64,000 nt of DNA, taken from the NCBI RefSeq assembly GCF_965208555.1, contig NZ_OZ242342.1, forward strand, positions 434,001-498,000, written 5' to 3'. This stretch comes from Poriferisodalis sp965208555 (lineage in GTDB: Bacteria > Actinomycetota > Acidimicrobiia > Acidimicrobiales > Poriferisodalaceae). The notes under the pieces were generated by a model. It was not told where the DNA came from and searched no databases. It saw only the letters and a list, made by a program, of their open reading frames with translations. The position numbers were made by a program, and so were the translations under genes. Positions 23,248-31,805 of the stretch are shown in pieces; position 1 is the stretch's first letter, and each line of letters begins with the position of its first letter.

Positions 23248-25842
23248 CTAGGCCTGATTTCTCTCAGTCGTTGTTGGCAGATCCTCAAATGGATCTGTTT
23301 GCCACGACATAGATTGAAACTTGAATTCGGCGCACTCGATATCTTCAGGAGCCTCGATGTGTCGTGCTTCAAAGGTTGTGCCGGGCCTTATCAGCCATCC
23401 AGGCATTCGATGTGGTAGTTCTACTGAAACACCATCAAGCGGTGTGACTCCGTTGATCCAGATCCGGACATCGGGTCCATCAACATCGTGCACTGCTCCT
23501 ACCCGCCACATCATAGAACTCTCTGAAGCGTCAGGAATCGGCGTCGAAGTGTACCGGATTCGCCCCTCTGGAGCCAGATGATCGGCGAGTAGTCGCTGTG
23601 CTCTAGCCATGCAGCGTTCGTCAACGTCATATGTGCTCCACACTTCTACCTCTATCTCATCGAGTAAGCGATGGAGCTCGTTGGGTCGCGCGGCTGGACT
23701 AGTCGCAGCATCAACTGCCGCTTTACCAAGCCTAGCGAGTCGCTCAAGCGCAAAGTAATCAGTTGGAACTGGGAACGATTTTATGACCGCTGCCGGAATA
23801 TTCCTATCGCTTCCAAACTGCGCGGCATATGCATTTGCAAAACCGGAGCCCAAGATCGCAATAAGCGCGTAGAGGATTTCCGAGTTCGATTGATCTAGCG
23901 GAGCGATGCCGCGCATACCGTTAGAGCATCCGATGCCGTCAAGATCCAGTGCTACTTTAAGTCTCCACGGGGTTCCTGGGTCCCCAGCCGCAGAAACTAG
24001 CACCTTCTTGCGGCCCAAGATCGACTTACCGCGGGCGTTCTGAAAGTCCTGAGGGAATCTAAGGCGCCAAAGTCCCTCTATGGACACTCGCGAGTACGGA
24101 TCGGTGTTCTCGAAGTTCGGAAGATAGTGGATTCCAACGCCTCGATCCTCCGCTCCTGCGAGCCGCTGCTGGCCCGTGACGACCAATGCCATGTCGCCGA
24201 GAGGACTCGACATTGCTCCGAACTCCATCGGCGATATGCCCACTCTCAATGGCATTGAGGTAGGGCCGATTAAGAAGTTGGCCTGAGGAGGGGATCCGGC
24301 CAGAAATGTGCTGCGCTCGCTGGATTTAACGTGTTTGACGACCCGAAATCCAGGAATGGACGCACTGCGGCCTTTGCGCGCCAAGATGACCGATGGCGAT
24401 TGCTGAGATGTTTTGAATGTGTTCTGGGGCAATCTCCAAATGTCAAAGACTTCAAAATTGGTCTCAAGGAGCTGTCGAGTACCAGCACTATTGCGGGCCG
24501 ACAGCCAAGATGTTGGGACGATGGCACCTAGCAGGCCACCCGGAACCAAGACATCGGCCGCCCATCTCATGAACTGATCTGCTCGTTGTCGTCGTTTGCC
24601 TTTACGCTCTAACTTCCATGGCGGGTTCATGACGATGATTCGTGGGCGCATTTGCAGATCCGAGATCGCTAGAGTATCGGTCGCCTCAATGCGCCATCCA
24701 TTCCCTGCAGGTTGCGATTTGAGAAGCAGCGCCAGCCGCGCGAGCTCGGCGGCAAATGGGTCAATATCGTAGCCACGCAAACGTTGTTGAAGATCTCGAT
24801 GGCACTCCTCGAGGGTACGGTCTGGCGGTTGCAGTTGGCGTAAACGCTCGTGAGCAGCGATTAGAAGCGATCCTGAGCCACATGCCGGATCAAGCACATA
24901 ACGATCTTCAGGATCAATTAGCTCGATCGGTAGCTCAGCTACCATGCGAGTAGCTAAGTCCGACGGAGTGTAGTGGATGCCTAAACGGCGTCGCTCGGCT
25001 GTGTCAACAAGAGACTGCTCATAGACATGGCACAGAACGAGCGGATCCATACTGCGGTAATTGATGCCAAGCCCTAACTCATGTGTTAGTTCTGCGAGGA
25101 CATTCAGCTCGCTAGGTGGCGCATATCTCAACCACGAAAATGTATCGGGGTACCTCTCCGCCGCGTGCTCGATAACGTCAAGTGCATCATGACGCACGTT
25201 TGGGTACCCCGCGAACTCGGAAGGAACGGCATCTCTCGAAACAAGCGCCGTAAGCGACCCGACTACCAGGCGTGCAGCGTCACGTCGGTCTCGACGCGTT
25301 GCCTTACGCCTGCGCTCGCCCGAATGAGCGAGCGCCTGAGCAGTCCAACTGAGGGCGTCTCCTACAATCTCACCCAGGTTCTTAGTGCTGTCAGATCTCG
25401 CAGCTGCCAGGAAATTTACCGGTAACTCAAATAATGGCAGCTGACGCAAGCCCGCCTTGATCTTGGTGGCTGCTTCGGGCTGCAGTAACGGCTTTAACTC
25501 CGAGGCTGCTTCTTGATCAACGATGCGCCACTCGGTGGGCGCTCCGGCGGCTTCGGGATCGGCGACTCGCAAATCGAAGCGGTCGCCTTGCGGCCGCACG
25601 ATGAATGGCGCACCGAGAGCCAGCGCGACGCGAAGTGCCCGTGCGGGGTCCTCAATATCTACAACAACTAGCGCCGTCGTCATGTCCTTCGGTGCACTTC
25701 TTGCGAACGCAACAAGCTCCGCTATCTCGACGTCTCGCGAACCTGGGATCCACACGGGATAGTTGCCCTGCAGTAGGTCACCGGTGTAGCCCACGGCCTC
25801 AAGAAAGCCGCGAGCGCGGTCCAGAACTAGCGCGTCAGCCAC
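23248..25842 (-). CDS. Class I N6-adenine-type DNA methyltransferase, defence-associated
   Basis: The 864-residue protein starts at GTG 25842. Residues 1-280 form an N-terminal region with VDIEDPARALRVALALGAPF and a helical part. The Rossmann methyltransferase core follows: GIHYTPSDLATRM, DPACGSGSLLIAA (SAM-binding motif I, near 316), GYDIDPFAAELARLAL (motif II) and the catalytic NPPW near 403. A target-recognition-like C-terminal half ends in a 150-residue beta-rich domain. This resembles type IIG/BREX-type adenine methyltransferases, but no endonuclease motif is visible at the N-terminus. The MBL gene follows after three bases. The gene is clearly more AT-rich than its surroundings, a sign of recent transfer. 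Modification of host DNA as the self-marking half of a defence pair is inferred. Confidence 0.85.
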   Translation of the reverse strand: MADALVLDRARGFLEAVGYTGDLLQGNYPVWIPGSRDVEIAELVAFARSAPKDMTTALVVVDIEDPARALRVALALGAPFIVRPQGDRFDLRVADPEAAGAPTEWRIVDQEAASELKPLLQPEAATKIKAGLRQLPLFELPVNFLAAARSDSTKNLGEIVGDALSWTAQALAHSGERRRKATRRDRRDAARLVVGSLTALVSRDAVPSEFAGYPNVRHDALDVIEHAAERYPDTFSWLRYAPPSELNVLAELTHELGLGINYRSMDPLVLCHVYEQSLVDTAERRRLGIHYTPSDLATRMVAELPIELIDPEDRYVLDPACGSGSLLIAAHERLRQLQPPDRTLEECHRDLQQRLRGYDIDPFAAELARLALLLKSQPAGNGWRIEATDTLAISDLQMRPRIIVMNPPWKLERKGKRRQRADQFMRWAADVLVPGGLLGAIVPTSWLSARNSAGTRQLLETNFEVFDIWRLPQNTFKTSQQSPSVILARKGRSASIPGFRVVKHVKSSERSTFLAGSPPQANFLIGPTSMPLRVGISPMEFGAMSSPLGDMALVVTGQQRLAGAEDRGVGIHYLPNFENTDPYSRVSIEGLWRLRFPQDFQNARGKSILGRKKVLVSAAGDPGTPWRLKVALDLDGIGCSNGMRGIAPLDQSNSEILYALIAILGSGFANAYAAQFGSDRNIPAAVIKSFPVPTDYFALERLARLGKAAVDAATSPAARPNELHRLLDEIEVEVWSTYDVDERCMARAQRLLADHLAPEGRIRYTSTPIPDASESSMMWRVGAVHDVDGPDVRIWINGVTPLDGVSVELPHRMPGWLIRPGTTFEARHIEAPEDIECAEFKFQSMSWQTDPFEDLPTTTERNQA

Positions 25843-26517
25843 TGCAAGCCAGGCAGGTTGGCCGCTGAGCCGACGCCCCAGCGGACCTCGCGGTGCAGTG
25901 ACGACCGCTCACCATGCTTGGGCCCGTGCCTACAACGTGGCCGTGACACACGCTAGCGGTGCCTGCCAGAGAAGAGCGATGGGAGTTTCAACGGCGATGC
26001 ACATCACTGTAATGCTTGATGCACCGGCGACCGCTGGATTTTGCCAAGGCAAAATTAAGCCAAGAGTTCCGCGGCGCGCCTTGTGCTATTGGTGCCATCG
26101 TGGCTGGAAGCCCACGCCACGATGTCGCCGACTACGCGGACGGCAGATCCACGGATCGGCGCTACGAAGAGCGGCGGGCGACCGTCCCGGTCGGTGATTC
26201 GCGTCGGCCACTTCCCGCGCAACGGACACAACACACACGTCGTCGTGACTACAGGCACCCGGATTGCCTTGGACAATGTGTAGACGACCGCCAGTACCAG
26301 AGGCAGCCACCGACGCCACACGGCCGTCGCCGGCCCACCTGCATCACGCGCGCAACCTCGCGCAATATGACAGCCGATGCGCAGCTGTGTCGACGGCCGC
26401 GCCGATGTCGCCGTCGCTTGACCGCAGCATGTACGTCAGCTCGCGTAGTGGTCTGCAGGCGTTCCAATGAGACATCCGCTCTCTTCGGTTCGTCGAGTGA
26501 CTGTTCGGCGACGGCTC
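25843..26517. other. Long gap between methyltransferase and integrase 2
   Basis: About 675 bp. The only ORF worth noting is a minus-strand frame at 26055-26321 (MWRRWLPLVLAVVYTLSKAI), with a hydrophobic start but no ribosome site; I do not call it. The right part is GC-rich and may be the decayed end of the element next to integrase 2. Confidence 0.35.
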
Positions 26518-27669
26518 TCAACGTAGCGACGAGACGGCGAAGTTGGCCCAGTCGGACATGACCTGGCGGCGTTGGTCGAACAGGTCCGCCTGCCGGACGT
26601 AGGCACGCTCAACGCTGTTGCCGAGTGTGTGCGCCAAGCACGCTTCTGCCACCGCCCACGATGCGCCTGAGCACTCGAGGAGCCATTGCCGTAGTGAACT
26701 TCGGAACCCGTGAGCGGTTGAGTCGACGCCATTCGTACGGAGCACTTTTAGGAGCGCTTGCCAGCTCAATTCGTGGCCGTGCCGGAGCGGACTGGGGAAG
26801 ATCAGACCGGAGCCGTCGTCGAGCTCACGGGCCTCGGTCAACACGTCGAGGGCTTGCTTGGAGAGCGGAACTCGATGCTCGACGTTGCCGCCTTTCATGC
26901 GGACCGCGGGGATCGTCCAAATGGCGCCGTCGAAGTCGACCTCGGGCCACTGCGCGCCCCGAGACTCGCCGCTGCGCACGCCAGTGAGGATCAGGAACTG
27001 CAGGCACAGTTTCGACGCGGGCGAGGCTTCGGAGTGCTCGATGCGCCGCATGGCGTCAGGCACATCGTCGTAGTGGATGGCCCGTTGGTGATTCGCGACC
27101 TTTGGGGTGCGAGGGAGCGCCGCATCGATTCCCTCCCCCGCTGCGTTGGCGACGATGTGCTCGTGATGAGCCATGACCCAACCGAGCACCTTGCGGATGC
27201 CTTGACGGATCCTTCGCGCAATCTCGGGCTTGGAGTGCCAGATGGGATGCAACACGGCCAGTACGTCGGACCGGGTGATCCGATCGGCGCGAATGTGCCA
27301 GAGCGGGGCGGCGTGCCTTCGGAGTCTTCCGAGCCAAATGTCGCCGTGGCGCGGATCCCGCCAAGTCGGCCGCATCATGTCGCAGACCCGCTCAGCAGCC
27401 TGTCCGAAAGTCGGCACGTCGGAGCGCTGAGTGGTCGGATCCCTGCCCACCTTCGCGTCGGCCTTGATCTCGTCTCGTCGCTGTCTCGCCCCCGCGAGTC
27501 CGACCGCCGGCCAGGGCCCGATTCCGATGTCGCGCTTGCGGCCATTTACGCTCACGCGCACGACCCAGCTCCGCGCTCCGCTCGGCTTGACCACCAAGCT
27601 CAGCCCGTCACCGTCCGAATGCTTGCCGCGCGGGGCGTGCTCGACGGTCTTGGCCGACAGATTCCCCAT
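26518..27669 (-). CDS. Tyrosine recombinase, tRNA-Leu-associated island integrase 2
   Basis: ATG 27669 gives 383 residues. The N-terminal arm-binding domain reads LSAKTVEHAPRGKHSDGDGL and SWVVRVSVNGRKRDIGIGPW. Catalytic motifs are Arg in TGVRSGESRG, HGFRS, LAHTLGN and the Tyr in AYVRQAD. It lies 157 bp from the 3' end of tRNA-Leu, with its 5' end facing the tRNA, the usual layout for integrases that target a tRNA gene. The element therefore extends leftward. It is related to integrase 1 over its full length. Repeated GGGAACTG words lie between its start and the tRNA. All catalytic residues are present. Confidence 0.94.
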   Translation of the reverse strand: MGNLSAKTVEHAPRGKHSDGDGLSLVVKPSGARSWVVRVSVNGRKRDIGIGPWPAVGLAGARQRRDEIKADAKVGRDPTTQRSDVPTFGQAAERVCDMMRPTWRDPRHGDIWLGRLRRHAAPLWHIRADRITRSDVLAVLHPIWHSKPEIARRIRQGIRKVLGWVMAHHEHIVANAAGEGIDAALPRTPKVANHQRAIHYDDVPDAMRRIEHSEASPASKLCLQFLILTGVRSGESRGAQWPEVDFDGAIWTIPAVRMKGGNVEHRVPLSKQALDVLTEARELDDGSGLIFPSPLRHGHELSWQALLKVLRTNGVDSTAHGFRSSLRQWLLECSGASWAVAEACLAHTLGNSVERAYVRQADLFDQRRQVMSDWANFAVSSLR

Positions 27670-27690
27670 GTGCTCCGCCTTGGCGCCTGC

Positions 27691-27815
27691 TGAGGGGGGA
27701 ACCGTTCCCCCTTCAGGTGGGAACTGACTGTAACAGGGGGGAACTGCCGAGAGGCCGCAATCTCAAGAAACTGCCTCTGACCAGTGCCTTTGGGAACTCC
27801 TGGGAATCCCTGACA
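27691..27815. promoter_or_regulatory. Arm-type repeat cluster between integrase 2 and tRNA-Leu
   Basis: GGGAAC-type words recur at about 27695, 27719, 27740, 27792 and 27803, with an inverted TTCCC at 27700 and 27820. The segment 27792-27811 matches the reverse complement of the site at 14588-14610 upstream of integrase 1. Such repeats next to a tRNA target are expected for integrase arm binding. Confidence 0.6.
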
Positions 27816-27826
27816 TGGTTCCCGGG

Positions 27827-27910
27827 TGTCGGAGGGGGGACTTGAACCCCCACACCCTTTCGGGCACTAGATCCTTAATCTAGCGCGTCTGCCAATTCCG
27901 CCACTCCGAC
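27827..27910 (-). tRNA. tRNA-Leu, anticodon reads AAG
   Basis: The minus strand folds as a class II tRNA: acceptor GTCGGAG/CTCCGAC with A73, D-arm GCG..CGC with the Leu-type GGAATTGGCAGACGC, anticodon stem CTAGA/TCTAG, variable arm, and T-arm GGGGG-TTCAAGT-CCCCC. The anticodon loop is TTAAGGA, so positions 34-36 are AAG. Aligned to E. coli tRNA-Leu(CAG), which has loop TTCAGGT at the same place, the assignment is firm. A34 in a bacterial Leu tRNA is unusual. No CCA is encoded. The 3' end faces integrase 2 and is the probable island attachment site. Confidence 0.95.
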
Positions 27911-27990
27911 TGAAGGCCCGAAACCGCTGGCTGCGCAGCCATTTCGGGGCGCGTCAGCATAGCGCTGCGCCCCGGAATCATCGGCGGGGT

Positions 27991-28830
27991 TCAGGCCTCG
28001 TCAATAGCTGTCGCGAGCGCATCGAGACTCACCGGGTTCAGCTCGCCGCGCCACGACCACACGACAATGTCGACGCCGGCGTCGAAGAAATCCTGCGCGC
28101 CCGCAACTGCCTTGTCGATATCGCCGTCGGCCTCGAAGCCGAGGTGGATCGACCGGTCGATCTCAGCCTCGTCACGTCCGACTCGCTCGCAGTGGGCCCG
28201 CAAGACGTCGTCCAGCTCCCGCCACGCAGCGACATCGGGCGGGAACGTCATGTCCCACTGGTCGGCGTACATGGCCGCCGTTCGCAGCGTCCGCGCCCGG
28301 CCCTGGCCGCCGATCACGATCGGGATGCGCTCCTGGATCGGCTTGGGCTCGCACCAGGCATCGGTGAGCTCGAAGAAGCGTCCCTTGTGGGTGGTCGTCG
28401 TCTCGGTCAGCAGCTTGACGATCACCTCCATGCCCTCCTCCAGCCGATCCGAGCGGTCCCGCAGCGGCCCCAGCTCGATGCCGTACGCGTCGCTCTCCAT
28501 GAAGTTCCAGCCGGCGCCCATGCCCAGCTCGAAGCGACCGTTCGAGATGTGGTCGAGCGTGGCCGCCATGTTGGCGGTCACTGCTGGGTGGCGGTGATGC
28601 ATGCCGTTGACCATCGCGCCGAGACGGATCCGGGTGGTGGCCTGCGCCAAGCCCGCCAGCATCGTCCAGCCCTCCAGGTTGGGACCGTCATAGGGCGGGG
28701 CCAAGGGATAGAAGTGGTCCCAGTTCCACGCCGACTCGAATACCTCGATCTCGTCGGCGGCCTGCCAGATCGCCAAGTACTCCGGCCATGTGGCGTGGTG
28801 CGGCGGTGTCTTGATGGCGTGACGTCCCAT
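27991..28830 (-). CDS. LLM-class F420-dependent oxidoreductase
   Basis: The 279-residue protein has the luciferase-like TIM-barrel pattern: FESAWNWDHFYPL, GWTMLAGLAQATTRIRLGAM, HHRHPAVTANMAATLDHISN, GRFELGMGAGWN and IPIVIGGQGRARTLR. This subclass uses reduced F420 in actinobacteria for hydride transfer to various substrates; the substrate is not predictable. ATG 28830 follows AAGGAG. It lies 40 bp downstream of secG on the same strand and is the first core gene right of the island boundary. Downstream, only 80 bp separate it from tRNA-Leu. Confidence 0.88.
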   Translation of the reverse strand: MGRHAIKTPPHHATWPEYLAIWQAADEIEVFESAWNWDHFYPLAPPYDGPNLEGWTMLAGLAQATTRIRLGAMVNGMHHRHPAVTANMAATLDHISNGRFELGMGAGWNFMESDAYGIELGPLRDRSDRLEEGMEVIVKLLTETTTTHKGRFFELTDAWCEPKPIQERIPIVIGGQGRARTLRTAAMYADQWDMTFPPDVAAWRELDDVLRAHCERVGRDEAEIDRSIHLGFEADGDIDKAVAGAQDFFDAGVDIVVWSWRGELNPVSLDALATAIDEA

Positions 28831-28869
28831 GGGGGCTCCTTGTCGCAGGCGAGCAGCAAGCCCAGGCCG

Positions 28870-29097
28870 TCAGGCGAGCAGCAAACCGAGTATCAGCGTG
28901 GTGAAGCCGAATGAGACGGCCACCACCACCGTGATGCGGCTGAGGTTCTTCTCGGCGACCGTCGAGCCCGCCGCCGTGGATCCCACGGTGCCGCCGAACA
29001 TGTCGGACACGCCGCCGCCGCGGCCGCTGTGCAGCAGCACCAGGCCGATCAGCCCGAAGGCGGACAGCAGGTGAATCCCGCCGACAATCCACGTCAT
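28870..29097 (-). CDS. secG: Protein-export membrane protein SecG
   Basis: The 75-residue product from ATG 29097 has two membrane segments (WIVGGIHLLSAFGLIGLVLL and TVVVAVSFGFTTLILGLLLA) joined by the family loop HSGRGGGVSDMFGG. A GTG 24 bp upstream is an alternative start. SecG is the small accessory subunit of the SecYEG translocon. In actinobacteria it usually follows tpiA directly; here tpiA is 9 kb away and the PHA region lies between them. Confidence 0.9.
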   Translation of the reverse strand: MTWIVGGIHLLSAFGLIGLVLLHSGRGGGVSDMFGGTVGSTAAGSTVAEKNLSRITVVVAVSFGFTTLILGLLLA

Positions 29098-29152
29098 CAC
29101 GGCGTCTGAGGCTACCGGCACCTGTCGGCGGCCCCGAGTCGGGAAGGCCCGT

Positions 29153-30739
29153 CTATGGGCGTATCAGGTGAGTTATGGGGGTGCTGCCCTTGGCGCCCGG
29201 CACCCAGCCTTCGATGATGGCGCTGAAACCGCCCGCTCCCCCGCCGGCGCGCACCACCATGGGCGACCACGGCGGCAGTTTGCGCAGGCCGCCGCTGGCG
29301 GCGCCTTCGGCCGAGCCGAACACGTGCCCGCCGTCGACCGAGCCGCTCTGGTTTCCGGCAACCTCGGCGCCCAGAAGCTGTCGCACGAAGCCCTCGGGCA
29401 GGCCCTCGGACATGCCGCCAGCGCCGCTGACTGCGAAGTCCAGGTCCATCTGCAACAGCGGCTCGAGTTCTTCGTAGAAGCGCTCCCGCGTCCAGCCCGA
29501 GTCCGCGAACGTCGACATGTGCTCGGGTGTCATCACCAGCATCGCCTCGGTGGGCAGCTTGCGATTGCCCACGCACATCAGCTGCTGGGCGATCGTGCGG
29601 ATCAACGAATCAGGCGTCCGGGACACCTGGTCGATGCAGCCGATCGGGCCGTGCCCGGCGAACAGCGTGACCGTGTCCTGGCCGGGCTCGAAGCCGCGGG
29701 CGACTGACAGCGGCGGCCAGCCGTCGGGCAGCCCTTCCTCGTCCTCGGCGAAGCACCAGCCCACTTTCGAGGGCGACCCCAGCGCCGAGCGGTCGATGCC
29801 GCCGATGCCCGGTTTGCCGCCGCCGACATTGCGGATCACCAACTGCAGGGCACGCCCGATGGTGGAGTTGGCACGGTTGCCCTGCCCGAGCGAGTTCTTG
29901 TCGGTGTTCATGCCGATGCGTCGGCGGATGGGGCCGTTCACGATCACGATCGGCCCCGAGAACCACAGCGTGCACAGCAGCCCGTGCATGTTGAACGTGT
30001 CGGTGCATGCCGCCTCGACGGCGGCCAGTACCACCGGCAGGTACTCGGGCTTGCAGCCCGCCATGACGGCATTGACCGCCACCTTCTCGACCGTGCACTC
30101 GACCAAGGCGGGCGGCACCACCGCGACCACTTCGCCGGGCGCCCGGGTGGTTCCCGCCAGCATGGCGGCCACTCGCACTTCGGTCGGCGGCACCACTGGC
30201 AGCCCGTCGGACCAGCCGCGGTCGTATCCGGCCTCGATGGGGTCCTCCGCCGATGCCAGCTCCACCTTGCGGCTCGCGAACGACGTCGCGCCGAAGCGCA
30301 GTGCCAGCTCATCGGCGAGCAGTGGGTCCACCGACATCGAGCCGCAGCCCGGCCGCATGTCCGGCAGCTCTGATCCGAGAGCGTCGGCTCCGCTCAGCGC
30401 TTCCCAGCTGCGACGGTCCCACCCCACCGTGCGGGCCATCTCACGGCCGTCCATCACTGCCATGAGCGTCGGCACCGTTTCGATGTCGTGATGCCAGGAC
30501 ACGGCCAGGTCGTGGTCATGGGTGACCTCAGCACACTGCCCGCCGAGCCCGGCCATGAACTCGGGATCGTCCTGCGTGAACACGGTCAGGCGCGTCCCGC
30601 TGCGCACTGCGTGGTCGGCGAGCTCGGCCAGCACTGGCTCGACGTCGCGGCAGGTCGGGCAGTCGCGTTTCACGAAGGCCACGAGGCCATCGACGAGGGG
30701 AGGCCGCTCAGCGGCAGCGGTCGGTTCTTCAGCAGGCAC
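29153..30739 (-). CDS. Thioredoxin-fold protein fused to a large conserved domain
   Basis: The 528-residue protein starts at GTG 30739. Residues 15-110 are thioredoxin-like, with the redox pair CPTC (VKRDCPTCRDVEP) and the cis-Pro segment ETVPTLMAV. The rest is a conserved domain seen with UGSC-type proteins in actinobacteria: GYDRGWSDGLPVVPPTEVRV, KVAVNAVMAGCKPEYLPVVL, IVNGPIRRRIGMN, GNRANSTIGRALQLVI and HGPIGCIDQVSR. The fused form suggests that the redox domain serves the large domain, whose reaction I do not know. It is probably cytosolic; there is no signal peptide. The secG gene lies downstream in the same direction. Confidence 0.7.
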   Translation of the reverse strand: MPAEEPTAAAERPPLVDGLVAFVKRDCPTCRDVEPVLAELADHAVRSGTRLTVFTQDDPEFMAGLGGQCAEVTHDHDLAVSWHHDIETVPTLMAVMDGREMARTVGWDRRSWEALSGADALGSELPDMRPGCGSMSVDPLLADELALRFGATSFASRKVELASAEDPIEAGYDRGWSDGLPVVPPTEVRVAAMLAGTTRAPGEVVAVVPPALVECTVEKVAVNAVMAGCKPEYLPVVLAAVEAACTDTFNMHGLLCTLWFSGPIVIVNGPIRRRIGMNTDKNSLGQGNRANSTIGRALQLVIRNVGGGKPGIGGIDRSALGSPSKVGWCFAEDEEGLPDGWPPLSVARGFEPGQDTVTLFAGHGPIGCIDQVSRTPDSLIRTIAQQLMCVGNRKLPTEAMLVMTPEHMSTFADSGWTRERFYEELEPLLQMDLDFAVSGAGGMSEGLPEGFVRQLLGAEVAGNQSGSVDGGHVFGSAEGAASGGLRKLPPWSPMVVRAGGGAGGFSAIIEGWVPGAKGSTPITHLIRP

Positions 30740-30814
30740 GCTGAGACTCTAGATCTGAGACCCTCGATGCGGCCTCTCGGCCTGCGCAGCCGGCGCCAAC
30801 GCAGGGCTGGCTGG

Positions 30815-31795
30815 CTACAGGGGATGGGCGGTGAACTGCTCGCTCGCCGTGGCGTATGCCTGCAGCGCTACCGCCGGTCGGCGTCGTGGGTCCAGCAGGT
30901 TGCTTCCCATCGCATCGAGGTCGGCCGATGCCGGCATCACGACTTCCACACGCTCGCACTCTGTCAGGCTCAGTCGTTCGCATTCGGTGGTTATCCGGCT
31001 GGCGACGCGCAACGCGCTCCAGCCCAGCGTCATCGCGCCGGAGTCCATGGCTGCAGCAATTGGCATCTCCCACGGCTGCGCTGCCGAGGGCAGCTCGGCG
31101 ATGCCCATCGGGGAGCTCACCACGACCAAGTCGTAGGACTCTCCCCGAAGCACATCGAGGTTGTCCGACGAGTGCACGCCCGCGTCGATGTACGCGGTGC
31201 CGTCGATCTCGACAGGTTCGAACACGGCCGGCACGGCGCACGACGCTGCGACTGCCTGTGCGGGCGTCGCCGGGCCGTCGGCGTCGAAGACCACCCGTTC
31301 GCCCGCGTCCAGCTCCACCACCGGCACACGCAGTTCCACCCGGGTGGGCCACTCCCCGTCGAACAGCCCGCGCACCATGTCAGCCACGTGCGCTGTCGGC
31401 ACCCTGCCGCGGGGCAGCAGCGAGGCCAGTGCCGTACCCGGTGCCACGCGGCCCGGCATCATCGCCGCCAGCATCCAGATGTGCGGTGCCATCGGCGCCC
31501 CGAAGCTGGCGGTGGCCTGGCGCTTCGGGCCCCGCCGTGCCCGTGCGGCGCCGAGCAGGCGCTCGCCGTCAGAGCTGAGGGGCTGTCGCGTCTCGCGGCG
31601 GAAGAGGTCGCTGGGGCTGAGCCCCGCGGAAACCAGCGCGCCAGAGATCGAGCCCGCGGACGTACCGACGATCAGGTCGACTTCTCGGGCGTCGATCCCC
31701 CACGCGTCCTCCAGCGCTTTGAGCACACCGGCATGGAAGGCCCCGCCGACGATGCCGCCGGAGCCCATCACCAGCGCAACGCTGCGGGGGGCCAC
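30815..31795 (-). CDS. Patatin-like phospholipase/esterase
   Basis: The 326-residue protein has the patatin oxyanion-hole start (VALVMGSGGIVGGAFHAGVL), the nucleophile motif GTSAGS near residue 45 and the catalytic Asp in YIDAGVHSSDN (DAG where DGG/DGA is usual). It hydrolyses acyl esters of lipids; in this position PHA-granule lipid or intracellular PHA turnover is possible but inferred. GTG 31795 lies 10 bp after the phaC stop, so it belongs to the phasin-phaC-patatin operon. No signal peptide is seen, so it acts in the cytosol. Confidence 0.88.
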   Translation of the reverse strand: MAPRSVALVMGSGGIVGGAFHAGVLKALEDAWGIDAREVDLIVGTSAGSISGALVSAGLSPSDLFRRETRQPLSSDGERLLGAARARRGPKRQATASFGAPMAPHIWMLAAMMPGRVAPGTALASLLPRGRVPTAHVADMVRGLFDGEWPTRVELRVPVVELDAGERVVFDADGPATPAQAVAASCAVPAVFEPVEIDGTAYIDAGVHSSDNLDVLRGESYDLVVVSSPMGIAELPSAAQPWEMPIAAAMDSGAMTLGWSALRVASRITTECERLSLTECERVEVVMPASADLDAMGSNLLDPRRRPAVALQAYATASEQFTAHPL

Positions 31796-31805
31796 GGCTG
31801 CGCCT

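Noticed and set aside
26055..26321. Possible 88-residue membrane protein between the methyltransferase and integrase 2
   Set aside because: Only the first 20 residues look structured; there is no ribosome site and no partner gene.
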